The translations under genes were made by a program, and so were the position numbers. The notes below the pieces were generated by a model, which saw nothing but the letters and a program-made list of their open reading frames with translations, was not told the origin of the DNA and searched no databases. A stretch of DNA of 5,222 bases from Verrucomicrobiales bacterium. Lineage in GTDB: Bacteria; Verrucomicrobiota; Verrucomicrobiia; Verrucomicrobiales; Verrucomicrobiaceae. Positions 1 to 5,222 of the stretch are shown here, piece after piece; position 1 is the stretch's first letter; the number at the start of each line of letters is the position of its first letter. Location of the stretch: NCBI GenBank assembly GCA_003453085.1, contig DMMK01000186.1, positions 1 through 5,222 on the forward strand. The letters are read 5' to 3'.

Positions 1-402
1 CCTCAGCACCATGTGGCTGGCATAACAGCCATTGAGGCCCGACCCATCGCCTAGGGCTGCATGCCCATACTTAAAGAGCTGGGTGCATTTTTGCGGCAGT
101 CCCCATTGGGTGCAGGCAGGGCATTTTCCACAACTGTCGGCCAGGGTCCAGGTGACGCGCTGACCTTCTCTGAAACCGGCCCGTTCACTGGCCACGACGC
201 GGCCAATGGCTTCGTGCCCCAGGACGCAAGGAGTCGGTGCACCTCGACGACCGGAGACGGTATGGAGGTCGGAACCGCAGACGGTGGCTAGGCTGATTTC
301 CACCAGGATTTCTCCAGGATTTAATGCGTCCGGCAGTGGGATAGTGCGGGATTCGAAGGGCAGGCCGGGGCCTTGAAAAAGCTGGATGCGGGCGTGATTC
401 AT
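1..402 (-). CDS. Zinc-dependent alcohol dehydrogenase, HpnZ-like, phosphonate-associated (N-terminal part)
   Basis: The first 134 residues of a medium-chain zinc alcohol dehydrogenase; the rest lies beyond the left edge. The protein begins MNHARIQLFQGPG. The N-terminal GroES-like domain is clear: catalytic-zinc Cys42 in VCGSDLHT, GHE at 62-64 (His63, Glu64), and the structural-zinc cysteines 91, 94, 97 and 106 in the CGKCPAC...GLPQKC segment. The following LFKYGH stretch (109-114), together with GLPQKC, resembles the family I recall as TIGR03366 (HpnZ), repeatedly found next to phosphonate-catabolism genes. The NAD-binding Rossmann half is not visible. The ATG overlaps the transporter's stop codon as ATGA, which sets the start and suggests translational coupling. 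Its substrate is unknown; given the neighbours, a hydroxyalkylphosphonate or related alcohol is a reasonable guess. The family call is firm and the HpnZ assignment is likely. Confidence 0.87.
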   Translation of the reverse strand, partial: MNHARIQLFQGPGLPFESRTIPLPDALNPGEILVEISLATVCGSDLHTVSGRRGAPTPCVLGHEAIGRVVASERAGFREGQRVTWTLADSCGKCPACTQWGLPQKCTQLFKYGHAALGDGSGLNGCYASHMVLR

Positions 403-1676
403 CGGCGGATGAAGAGGGCTAAAAAGGCGCTGCACAGGGCGAAGACGGCGACGATGGGAAAGACGAGGGCGGTGTTTTCCACTCCCGGTGTGGCGGACCA
501 GGGATTGTGCTGCACACACCAGCCCACCAGCGGCTCGCCCAGGCCAGCCATGGCATACGCAAAGCAGTTCATGATGCCCACGGCGGTGCCTGCGCGTGCC
601 CGGCCTAACAAATCAGGTGCCAAGGCCCAAAAGGCGGACTGAGGGCCATAGGCGAAGAAGCCGCATAAAAATAGCAGCGGGAGTCCCAGGGCATGACCAC
701 GCGGCAGCACATACATGGCTGCGGCAGAAATGGAGGCCAGTACCATGAACGAGGCGATGACCCCAGACCTGCGGGACTGGCAAAAGCGGTCCGAGATCCA
801 GCCGCTGGCCACGGCCCCGAGTGTCATGCCCAGGGGCAGGGCCACGCTGATCCATTTGCCCGCCGGGTCGCTTTTAAAGTCCTCCCCGAGGAAGTGAACC
901 GGGACCCAGATGAGCAAACCATAACGCACGGTGTTCTGAAAGCCGATGGCCAGTCCTGCCAAGAGTAGACGTCCATTCGTCAAGGCGCTGGCGTAACGCT
1001 GCCAGGAGGTTTCCTGGGTGGCGGGTGTCTGGGCATCCGGGGTTCCGGCATCATCCTCGAAGTCGGCAAAGCCTGCGCGTGAAGGTCGGTCGCGGGCAAA
1101 GATCCAGACAGCCAGCCCGCCGATGAGCATCAGGATGACGGGCAGGCGAAAGATCCAGCGCCAGTCCAGCTTCAGCACATCGAGAATAACCAAAGATGTG
1201 ACGAAGGAGAGCACGGAGGAAAGGCCGGCGGCGAGCACATAAAAACCAAAGGCCTTGCCTCGCTCATGCGCGCCAAACCAGTTTGCCACCAACCGGCTGC
1301 CGGGTGCCCAGCCCATGCTCTGGGCCAGTCCGTTCAGGCCCCAGGCTGTGGCGAGGCTTTTAAAGCCGAGTCCAAAGCTCGTCAGCCAGTTCAGCAGAAA
1401 CGAGGCCCCTGCACCCAGGGCCATCATCCGCCGACCGCCAAAGCGGTCTCCGAGATTGCCGTTGATGGCCTGCCCCAGGGCATAGCTCCACAGCATGGCG
1501 GCACTGATCCAGCCCAGCGTTTCCTTGCTCAGGCCGAGTTCCTTTTGGATGTCAGGAATGGCAAAACCAAAGGTCTGCCGTCCCGTGTAATAAAACAGGT
1601 AGCAGAACATCACAGCACCCATCACCCGCCACTGGGCATGCTTGAAGCTGGGATCGCTGTGGGGCGTGAGGCTCAT
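399..1676 (-). CDS. MFS transporter, organophosphate:phosphate antiporter (OPA/GlpT-UhpT-like) family
   Basis: A 425-residue inner-membrane protein with about twelve hydrophobic segments in two halves. They are separated by a hydrophilic, acidic central loop at roughly 195-235, the usual MFS layout and length. Two features point to the OPA family. YYTGRQTFGFAIP (29-41) places Arg33 where GlpT has its phosphate-binding arginine after a YY pair. VRYGLLIWVPVHF (250-262) places Arg251 in the RYG context of the second phosphate-binding arginine in the C-terminal half. The cytoplasmic loop between helices 2 and 3 carries GNLGDRFGGRR (73-83), and its counterpart in the second half is SGWISDRF (291-298). 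In characterised relatives (GlpT, UhpT) the protein exchanges an organophosphate for inorganic phosphate. Lying between phnA and an HpnZ-like gene, it probably imports phosphonoacetate or a related organophosphonate; this is inferred. Both ends overlap the neighbouring genes by four bases (ATGA). UhpC-like sensing is a less likely alternative, since no sensor-kinase genes are nearby. Confidence 0.88.
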   Translation of the reverse strand: MSLTPHSDPSFKHAQWRVMGAVMFCYLFYYTGRQTFGFAIPDIQKELGLSKETLGWISAAMLWSYALGQAINGNLGDRFGGRRMMALGAGASFLLNWLTSFGLGFKSLATAWGLNGLAQSMGWAPGSRLVANWFGAHERGKAFGFYVLAAGLSSVLSFVTSLVILDVLKLDWRWIFRLPVILMLIGGLAVWIFARDRPSRAGFADFEDDAGTPDAQTPATQETSWQRYASALTNGRLLLAGLAIGFQNTVRYGLLIWVPVHFLGEDFKSDPAGKWISVALPLGMTLGAVASGWISDRFCQSRRSGVIASFMVLASISAAAMYVLPRGHALGLPLLFLCGFFAYGPQSAFWALAPDLLGRARAGTAVGIMNCFAYAMAGLGEPLVGWCVQHNPWSATPGVENTALVFPIVAVFALCSAFLALFIRR

Positions 1677-2920
1677 GCTGAGTGGGTGCCGTTGCAGGTG
1701 ATTTCGAAGATGTCGAAGTTCCGCACATCCGCTCTGGCTCGGCTGGCATAGGTGGCATTCAGAGGCTCGCTGAAAAGCAGCGGCACCATTTCTTCATAGC
1801 GCCCGCCATGGCTGCGCAGGCCGCCTTCGATGGCCTTCAAATCATGCCAGTCAGGAGAACGGCCCAGCACCACATCCCGGCCACTGGCTACCACGAGATC
1901 CCCCATGCGGTCTTCGGGCAGTTCCATCAGGCGTGCCGCCGTGCTGCGGTCATGACATTCGGAGATGCCCTTTCGCAGTGCCAGCCAGCGCTGTATGGCG
2001 GGGATGTCGGCCCCCTCCGGCACGTGGACTTGGGCAAAGGAACCGAGGGCGCCGTGATGCACCACGTAGGGGTCGGTGATCGGCAGGATAACGCGGAAGC
2101 CTGTTCCGAAAGCGGCCTCCAATTCGGTTTCCAGGTAGATGACATTGGGGGTTCCCTCGGCGGTCTGTTTGTCATTCATGCCGTGATCTGCTGTCACACC
2201 CACAATGGCTCCCAGGGCCAACAGCTTGCCGATCTCCGCATCAATCGCCGCGTAGAAATCCACCACCTCCGGTTCCTGCGGAGTGTGCTTGTGCTGCATG
2301 TAGTCCGTGGTCGAAAGATAAAGGAAATCGGCCCGTCCGGCTGCCAGCAGAGCTGCCCCGGCGCGCAGGACATAGACACTGGCCTCACCACTATAAATCT
2401 CCGGCTGAGGACCGCAGAGGGCCTCCACATCCGCGATGCCGTGCGTCTCCATCACGGCGGAGCGCGCCTTCTCCGTGGAGAAGGCAATGCCGCCTTCCGA
2501 GATGAGGCCCGAGGCAAAGATGTCCCGCAGCTTTTCCTTCGCGGTCACCACGGCCACCTTCCGGCCAGCCAATTGAGCGTGGCGGAAGATCGTTTCGGCC
2601 CGCAGATACTGGGCGGAGTTCATCATCACTTCCTGGCCGGTGGTGGTGTCGTAAAAGAAATTGCCGCCGATGCCATGCACGCTGGGGGGAACGCCCGTGA
2701 CGATGCTGGAGTTGTTGACGTTGGTGAAGGTGGGCATGGCTGCCCGGGCAAAGCCGCGCCAGCCTTGGAGGCTCAATTGGGCGAGATGGGGCATGCGGCC
2801 TTGGGCCAGGGCGACATCCAGGTATTCATCGGCAGAGCCATCCAGGCAGATGACGGCGATGGGGCGTGCTGGCGGAGTGTAGGTGCGCCCGTTGACGGAG
2901 AAAGAGACGGCGTTTGGCAT
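1673..2920 (-). CDS. phnA: Phosphonoacetate hydrolase
   Basis: A 415-residue enzyme of the alkaline phosphatase superfamily that splits the C-P bond of phosphonoacetate, giving acetate and phosphate. The complete two-zinc active site is visible: Asp27 in CLDGS, the nucleophile Thr64 in MPTFTNVNN, Asp206 and His210 in TTDYMQH, Asp245 and His246 in TADHGM, and His371 in RSHGG. The TAKEKLR segment (126-132) carries Lys128 and Lys130, matching the lysine pair that, as I recall, binds the substrate carboxylate in characterised PhnA. This favours PhnA over the related nucleotide pyrophosphatases. Length fits the family (about 410). There is no signal peptide, so it should act in the cytoplasm. The start lies 7 bases after the stop of the phosphatase gene with no clear ribosome binding site, so coupling or re-initiation is likely. 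Its TGA overlaps the transporter's ATG. The usual partners phnW and phnY are not in this window. Confidence 0.94.
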   Translation of the reverse strand: MPNAVSFSVNGRTYTPPARPIAVICLDGSADEYLDVALAQGRMPHLAQLSLQGWRGFARAAMPTFTNVNNSSIVTGVPPSVHGIGGNFFYDTTTGQEVMMNSAQYLRAETIFRHAQLAGRKVAVVTAKEKLRDIFASGLISEGGIAFSTEKARSAVMETHGIADVEALCGPQPEIYSGEASVYVLRAGAALLAAGRADFLYLSTTDYMQHKHTPQEPEVVDFYAAIDAEIGKLLALGAIVGVTADHGMNDKQTAEGTPNVIYLETELEAAFGTGFRVILPITDPYVVHHGALGSFAQVHVPEGADIPAIQRWLALRKGISECHDRSTAARLMELPEDRMGDLVVASGRDVVLGRSPDWHDLKAIEGGLRSHGGRYEEMVPLLFSEPLNATYASRARADVRNFDIFEITCNGTHSA

Positions 2921-2926
2921 AAGTGG

Positions 2927-4258
2927 TTAGGCTGGGGTGAGGTCGGAAAGGCTCAGTTGGTAGGTGAAGACACGTTCTCCATCCTTGTTCACCAGCTCGG
3001 CGCTCAGGCGGGCGGGTGTCACGGTGGAGTCAATGTCCATGACGAGAAACACGTGGGGTTCCACGGCGCTGCGAACGAGGTCCGGGTGGTACACATTCAG
3101 CGAGGCGATGGTGCTGCTGTGGATGGGGGAGGCGATGAACTGCATGAGGTCATAGCCGACGGTTTTTTGGGTGGGATACTTCAGCACCCGGCTGGCATGG
3201 ATGTCCCCGCCGATGTAGATCACGCCAGGGATCTTGTGGTCGCCGATGAACTTCTCCAGCGCCTTGCGTTCGTGCATGTAGCTGCCCCAGTCATCCTGCT
3301 CCTTGTTCTCCTTGTCATCCCAGATCATGCCGCAGGCCAGCAGCTTAAAAGTGGCGGTGGAGGCCAGAAGTTTTTCCTGGAGCCACTGCCACTGGGTCAG
3401 GCCTAACAAAGTGGGCTTCGTGGGACTGGCGTAAGACGCGGCGGTCATGGAAAACCAGCGCGCATCGATCATGAAGACCTCCACAGGGCCATATCGGAAG
3501 CTGGTATAGATGCCTTCCTGGCCATCGCCAAAGGAGGCCTGAGGACGGTAACGAGTAAAGGCCAGTCGGCTGTTTTCCTTCCCCACAGCCAGACCGCAGC
3601 TGTCATTTCCGGCAAAGTCATGATCATCCCAGGTCCACCAGCAGGGCCGGTTGCGCAGCAGTTCCTGATACTCCGGCACGGCGGCAAACTCCTGATGCCG
3701 CCGGGTCTGCACGGCCAGATCGGTGCTGTCGATGTAGGGGGTGTCCCCGATGAGCACGACGGCATCCACCTTTTCCTCCGCCATGCGTTTCCACACCGCC
3801 CGGCTGCCCGCATCTTCTTTGGCACAGGAGCTGATGGCCAGGCGGACCTTCGTGGGAGTGGAGGCTGCGGGAGCTGTGGCGAAAACTTGGGCGTCGGCTG
3901 CTGCGAGGGATTTCCCTCCTGCAAGGACACGATAACGATAGCGGGTGCCTGCCTCCAAACCGCCGACCTGCCAGTGCAGGCAGAGATCGTTTTCGGCCTT
4001 GGCCTGGGCTTTGACGCGTGTGGCTTCGCCTCCTGCCTCCGGGGTGACTTCCAGCACATACTCTCCGGCCACCTGGGCACGCATCCAGAGGATGCTGCTG
4101 TTCTCTTCGGTGTGCCCCACGATGGGGCCTAGCGGTGGCACTTCTTTCTGGCTTTCGCCTGTGGCCGAAAAGGCCGTTCCCGCCCCGAAAGCTAGGGCCG
4201 AGGTCACGAAGTCACGACGGTTCAGCGGCGACTCAATGGGGCGGTTAGGAGGTGTCAT
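2927..4258 (-). CDS. Tat-exported PhoD-like alkaline phosphatase/phosphodiesterase
   Basis: A 443-residue member of the PhoD family of metallophosphatases. The N-terminus has a twin-arginine signal: NRRDFVTS (13-20) followed by a hydrophobic, small-residue stretch to about residue 32, so the folded protein is expected outside the cytoplasm. Residues of roughly 40-130 form the beta-rich PhoD N-terminal domain (GHTEENSSILWMRA, then TRYRYRV). The catalytic domain follows from about 137. Visible motifs are SSCAK with the metal-ligand Cys145, IGDTPYID (170-177), WDDHDFAGND (210-219) and GGDIHASR (350-357). These match the iron/calcium site of Bacillus PhoD, which cleaves phosphomonoesters and phosphodiesters. 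It is shorter than Bacillus PhoD (583 residues). It is the first gene after the palindromic control region and sits 6 nt before phnA. Its substrate is not known; a phosphonate ester or a phosphodiester carrying a phosphonate is an inference from position. No Shine-Dalgarno motif precedes the ATG. Confidence 0.88.
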   Translation of the reverse strand: MTPPNRPIESPLNRRDFVTSALAFGAGTAFSATGESQKEVPPLGPIVGHTEENSSILWMRAQVAGEYVLEVTPEAGGEATRVKAQAKAENDLCLHWQVGGLEAGTRYRYRVLAGGKSLAAADAQVFATAPAASTPTKVRLAISSCAKEDAGSRAVWKRMAEEKVDAVVLIGDTPYIDSTDLAVQTRRHQEFAAVPEYQELLRNRPCWWTWDDHDFAGNDSCGLAVGKENSRLAFTRYRPQASFGDGQEGIYTSFRYGPVEVFMIDARWFSMTAASYASPTKPTLLGLTQWQWLQEKLLASTATFKLLACGMIWDDKENKEQDDWGSYMHERKALEKFIGDHKIPGVIYIGGDIHASRVLKYPTQKTVGYDLMQFIASPIHSSTIASLNVYHPDLVRSAVEPHVFLVMDIDSTVTPARLSAELVNKDGERVFTYQLSLSDLTPA

Positions 4259-4276
4259 GACAGGTTAAACTTAGAG

Positions 4277-4305
4277 ACTATAATGTTTCTTTCAAGAAAC
4301 AATGT
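4277..4305 (-). promoter_or_regulatory. Putative promoter of the phoD-like/phnA operon
   Basis: Read on the minus strand, TATAGT (4282-4277) is a fair -10 box about 19 bp before the ATG. A weak -35, ACATTG (4305-4300), lies 17 bp upstream. The spacer is almost entirely the palindrome, an arrangement typical of repressed promoters. The short leader has no Shine-Dalgarno motif. The local sequence is clearly more AT-rich than the flanking genes. The -35 match is poor, so the promoter may be weak, need an activator, or use another sigma factor. Confidence 0.4.
4284..4301. promoter_or_regulatory. Perfect palindromic operator candidate (8-2-8)
   Basis: TGTTTCTT-TC-AAGAAACA is a perfect 8-bp inverted repeat with a 2-bp centre, about 26 bp before the ATG of the PhoD-like gene. 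It lies just upstream of the proposed -10 box, where a bound repressor would block RNA polymerase. An XRE-cupin dimer from the adjacent gene is the natural candidate to bind it. The symmetry is seen directly; the binding protein is inferred. Confidence 0.65.
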
Positions 4306-4315
4306 TGGCACATTG
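4300..4315. promoter_or_regulatory. Second inverted repeat (6-4-6) overlapping the palindrome
   Basis: CAATGT-TGGC-ACATTG is a perfect 6-bp inverted repeat with a 4-bp centre. It shares two bases with the edge of the longer palindrome and extends it upstream on the minus strand, across the -35 position. It could be a second operator site or a separate regulator's site. The arms are unlike those of the main palindrome, so it is not simply a repeat of it. Confidence 0.35.
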
Positions 4316-4349
4316 GAAAGTGAAGAACTTTGGGCATCTCTTCAAAACA

Positions 4350-4377
4350 TAGGCCAGTCGGCTGACGGAACGGCCTA
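4350..4377 (-). terminator. Possible weak terminator after the regulator gene
   Basis: On the minus strand, TAGGCC and GGCCTA can pair as a 6-bp stem around a 16-nt loop, about 20 nt after the regulator's stop codon. The sequence that follows, TGTTTTGAAG, has only a short T run. Its place between the two gene groups suits a terminator, but the loop is long and the U tract poor, so partial read-through is likely. Confidence 0.22.
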
Positions 4378-4397
4378 ACCGATGACGGATTTACTGC

Positions 4398-4958
4398 TCA
4401 ATACCGCCGTCCCAAAAACACGCACAGCACACGTGCATCCTTCGCCGTCTCATTGAACAGGCGGTGATTGGTCTCTGCATCAAAATACAGGCTGTCTCCG
4501 GCTTCCAGGTGATAGGTCTCCTGGTCGAACTCGAAGGCGACCTGGCCTTCCAGGACGAGCAGGAATTCTTCGCCTTCATGCGGCATGGCCTCCACACGAC
4601 CTCCCCGGGCGGGGATGCGCAGTTCAAAAGGGTCCATGGCCCGGTCGGCACGCCGGTGGGCCAGGGATTCATAATCAATGTTCGACTGGGTGCGGTCGCG
4701 CTCGATGAGCTTTCTTTCACCCTGGCGAACGATGCTGATCCGGGGGCGTGCATCCAGGCCATCTAGCAGCACGGAAAGCTTCACCCCGAGGGCTTCGCTG
4801 AGTTTGGCGAGGGTCGGCAGGGTGGGGGTGACGCGAAAGTTTTCCACCTTGGAAAGGATGCCTTTGCCGACCCCGGAGGCGGCGGCGACTTCATCCAGCG
4901 TCAGCCCCTTGTCGAGACGTGTTTGACGCAGGCGTTGGGCGAGTTCGACCAAGTTCAT
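4398..4958 (-). CDS. Transcriptional regulator, XRE helix-turn-helix with C-terminal cupin domain
   Basis: A 186-residue two-domain regulator. Residues 3-62 form an XRE/HTH_3 DNA-binding domain (LAQRLRQTRLDKGLTLDEVA, then SGVGKGILSKVEN with the recognition helix at about 29-39). Residues 108-184 form a small beta-barrel cupin. Its motif 1 is PHEGEEFLLVLEG (126-138), with His127, Glu131 and Gly138, and its motif 2 is AGDSLYFDAETNH (153-165), with Asp155 and His165. The cupin is the likely ligand-sensing part; relatives sense small metabolites and act mostly as repressors. Length is typical of the family. The start overlaps the stop of the upstream efflux-adaptor gene (ATGA), so the two are probably translated together. 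The phosphonate cluster begins 139 bp downstream behind a strong palindrome, which makes local control of that cluster plausible. Control of the efflux genes is equally possible, and the ligand is unknown. Confidence 0.92.
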   Translation of the reverse strand: MNLVELAQRLRQTRLDKGLTLDEVAAASGVGKGILSKVENFRVTPTLPTLAKLSEALGVKLSVLLDGLDARPRISIVRQGERKLIERDRTQSNIDYESLAHRRADRAMDPFELRIPARGGRVEAMPHEGEEFLLVLEGQVAFEFDQETYHLEAGDSLYFDAETNHRLFNETAKDARVLCVFLGRRY

Positions 4959-5222
4959 GATTTGGGGGTGGCGGGTTTTTGACCACCAATCATGACATCC
5001 ACCTGCTGGCCCACATAGAGCTGTTTGCCCTGGGGAATTTGCAGTTCGTAGATGACCTGGAGAACGCGGGTGTCCACGCGCTCCGTGCTGGCTCCGGTGA
5101 GGGATTGTTTAGGAATCACAAAGGGCTCGATGCGCACAAATTTCAGCGGGAAGGCTGTCTTGGAATCGCCCTTCACATAAGCCACCGCATCCTCATCCTT
5201 GCGCACCTGCATGGCATTCTGT
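4955..5222 (-). CDS. HlyD-family membrane fusion protein / efflux periplasmic adaptor (C-terminal end)
   Basis: The last 88 residues of a larger protein whose start lies beyond the right edge; the first complete codons read QNAMQVRKDEDAV. The segment looks like the membrane-proximal beta-barrel end of an HlyD/RND-type adaptor. It has the PLKFVRIEPFVIPKQSLTG region, then RVDTRVLQVIYEL and QLYVGQQVDVMI, the last being a familiar C-terminal signature of HlyD-like secretion and efflux adaptors. Such proteins bridge an inner-membrane ABC or RND pump and an outer-membrane channel. The C-terminus is short and basic (GGQKPATPKS). The stop codon overlaps the regulator's ATG by four bases. Which pump it serves cannot be told from here. 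Confidence 0.8.
   Translation of the reverse strand, partial: QNAMQVRKDEDAVAYVKGDSKTAFPLKFVRIEPFVIPKQSLTGASTERVDTRVLQVIYELQIPQGKQLYVGQQVDVMIGGQKPATPKS

Noticed and set aside
613..855. Open frame on the minus strand in another frame inside the transporter gene, considered as a frameshift sign
   Set aside because: The transporter reads through without interruption with all twelve segments and both key arginines, so there is no frameshift to explain.
1673..2920. Alternative call of nucleotide pyrophosphatase or cofactor-independent phosphoglycerate mutase for the PhnA gene
   Set aside because: The shared metal sites alone would allow it, but the MPTFTNVNN nucleophile loop, the TAKEKLR lysine pair, the length and the phosphonate neighbours fit phosphonoacetate hydrolase much better.
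1682..3406. A 574-codon open frame on the plus strand
   Set aside because: It lies antisense to phnA and the PhoD-like gene, both of which have complete catalytic motifs. Its translation is rich in Gly, His and Val with no recognisable domain, as expected of the complement of a GC-rich gene.
4306..4325. TGGCAC followed by AAAGT, looking like half of a sigma-54 promoter on the plus strand
   Set aside because: The GC element of the -12 box is missing, and it points toward the 3' end of the regulator gene, with no plus-strand gene to serve.
4317..4331. AAAGT-GAAGA-ACTTT inverted repeat in the intergenic gap
   Set aside because: The 5-bp AT-rich arms are short enough to occur by chance in this AT-rich gap and have no clear place relative to the promoter.
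4259..4397. Possible small RNA or tRNA in the intergenic gap
   Set aside because: No cloverleaf, strong stem series or credible terminator is visible; the dyads are better explained as operator sites.

Overview
The window is a compact, GC-rich stretch of bacterial chromosome with every recognisable gene on the minus strand, so it reads from right to left. Its core is a phosphonate-use cluster centred on phosphonoacetate hydrolase (PhnA). The source organism cannot be fixed from sequence alone. None of the five visible gene starts has a clear Shine-Dalgarno motif, and the Tat-exported PhoD-like enzyme opens with an N-R-R-D-F motif. Together these lean weakly toward the Verrucomicrobiota/Planctomycetota group; this is an inference with low certainty.

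Right edge (5222-4398): the C-terminal end of an HlyD-type membrane-fusion (efflux adaptor) protein overlaps, through ATGA, the start of a regulator with an XRE helix-turn-helix and a cupin domain. A 139-bp non-coding gap follows (4259-4397). It holds a perfect 8-2-8 palindrome (4284-4301), a second overlapping 6-4-6 inverted repeat (4300-4315), and a plausible -10 box just downstream of them. This looks like the control region of the genes that follow.

Left part (4258-1): four tightly packed genes form one likely operon. In order they are a Tat-exported PhoD-like metallophosphatase, phosphonoacetate hydrolase PhnA (6-nt gap), a major-facilitator transporter of the organophosphate:phosphate antiporter type (ATGA overlap), and the first 134 residues of a zinc-dependent alcohol dehydrogenase resembling the phosphonate-catabolism-associated HpnZ clade (ATGA overlap, cut by the window edge).

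A working model, which is inference: the exported phosphatase releases or trims a phosphonate or phosphate ester outside the cytoplasm. The antiporter brings the organophosphonate in against phosphate. The dehydrogenase, with an aldehyde dehydrogenase not seen here, oxidises an alcohol intermediate toward phosphonoacetate, and PhnA splits that into acetate and phosphate. The individual enzyme families are known. What merits attention is the combination of PhoD, PhnA, an OPA-type transporter and an HpnZ-like dehydrogenase behind a palindromic operator, with no ABC phosphonate importer, PhnW or PhnY visible.
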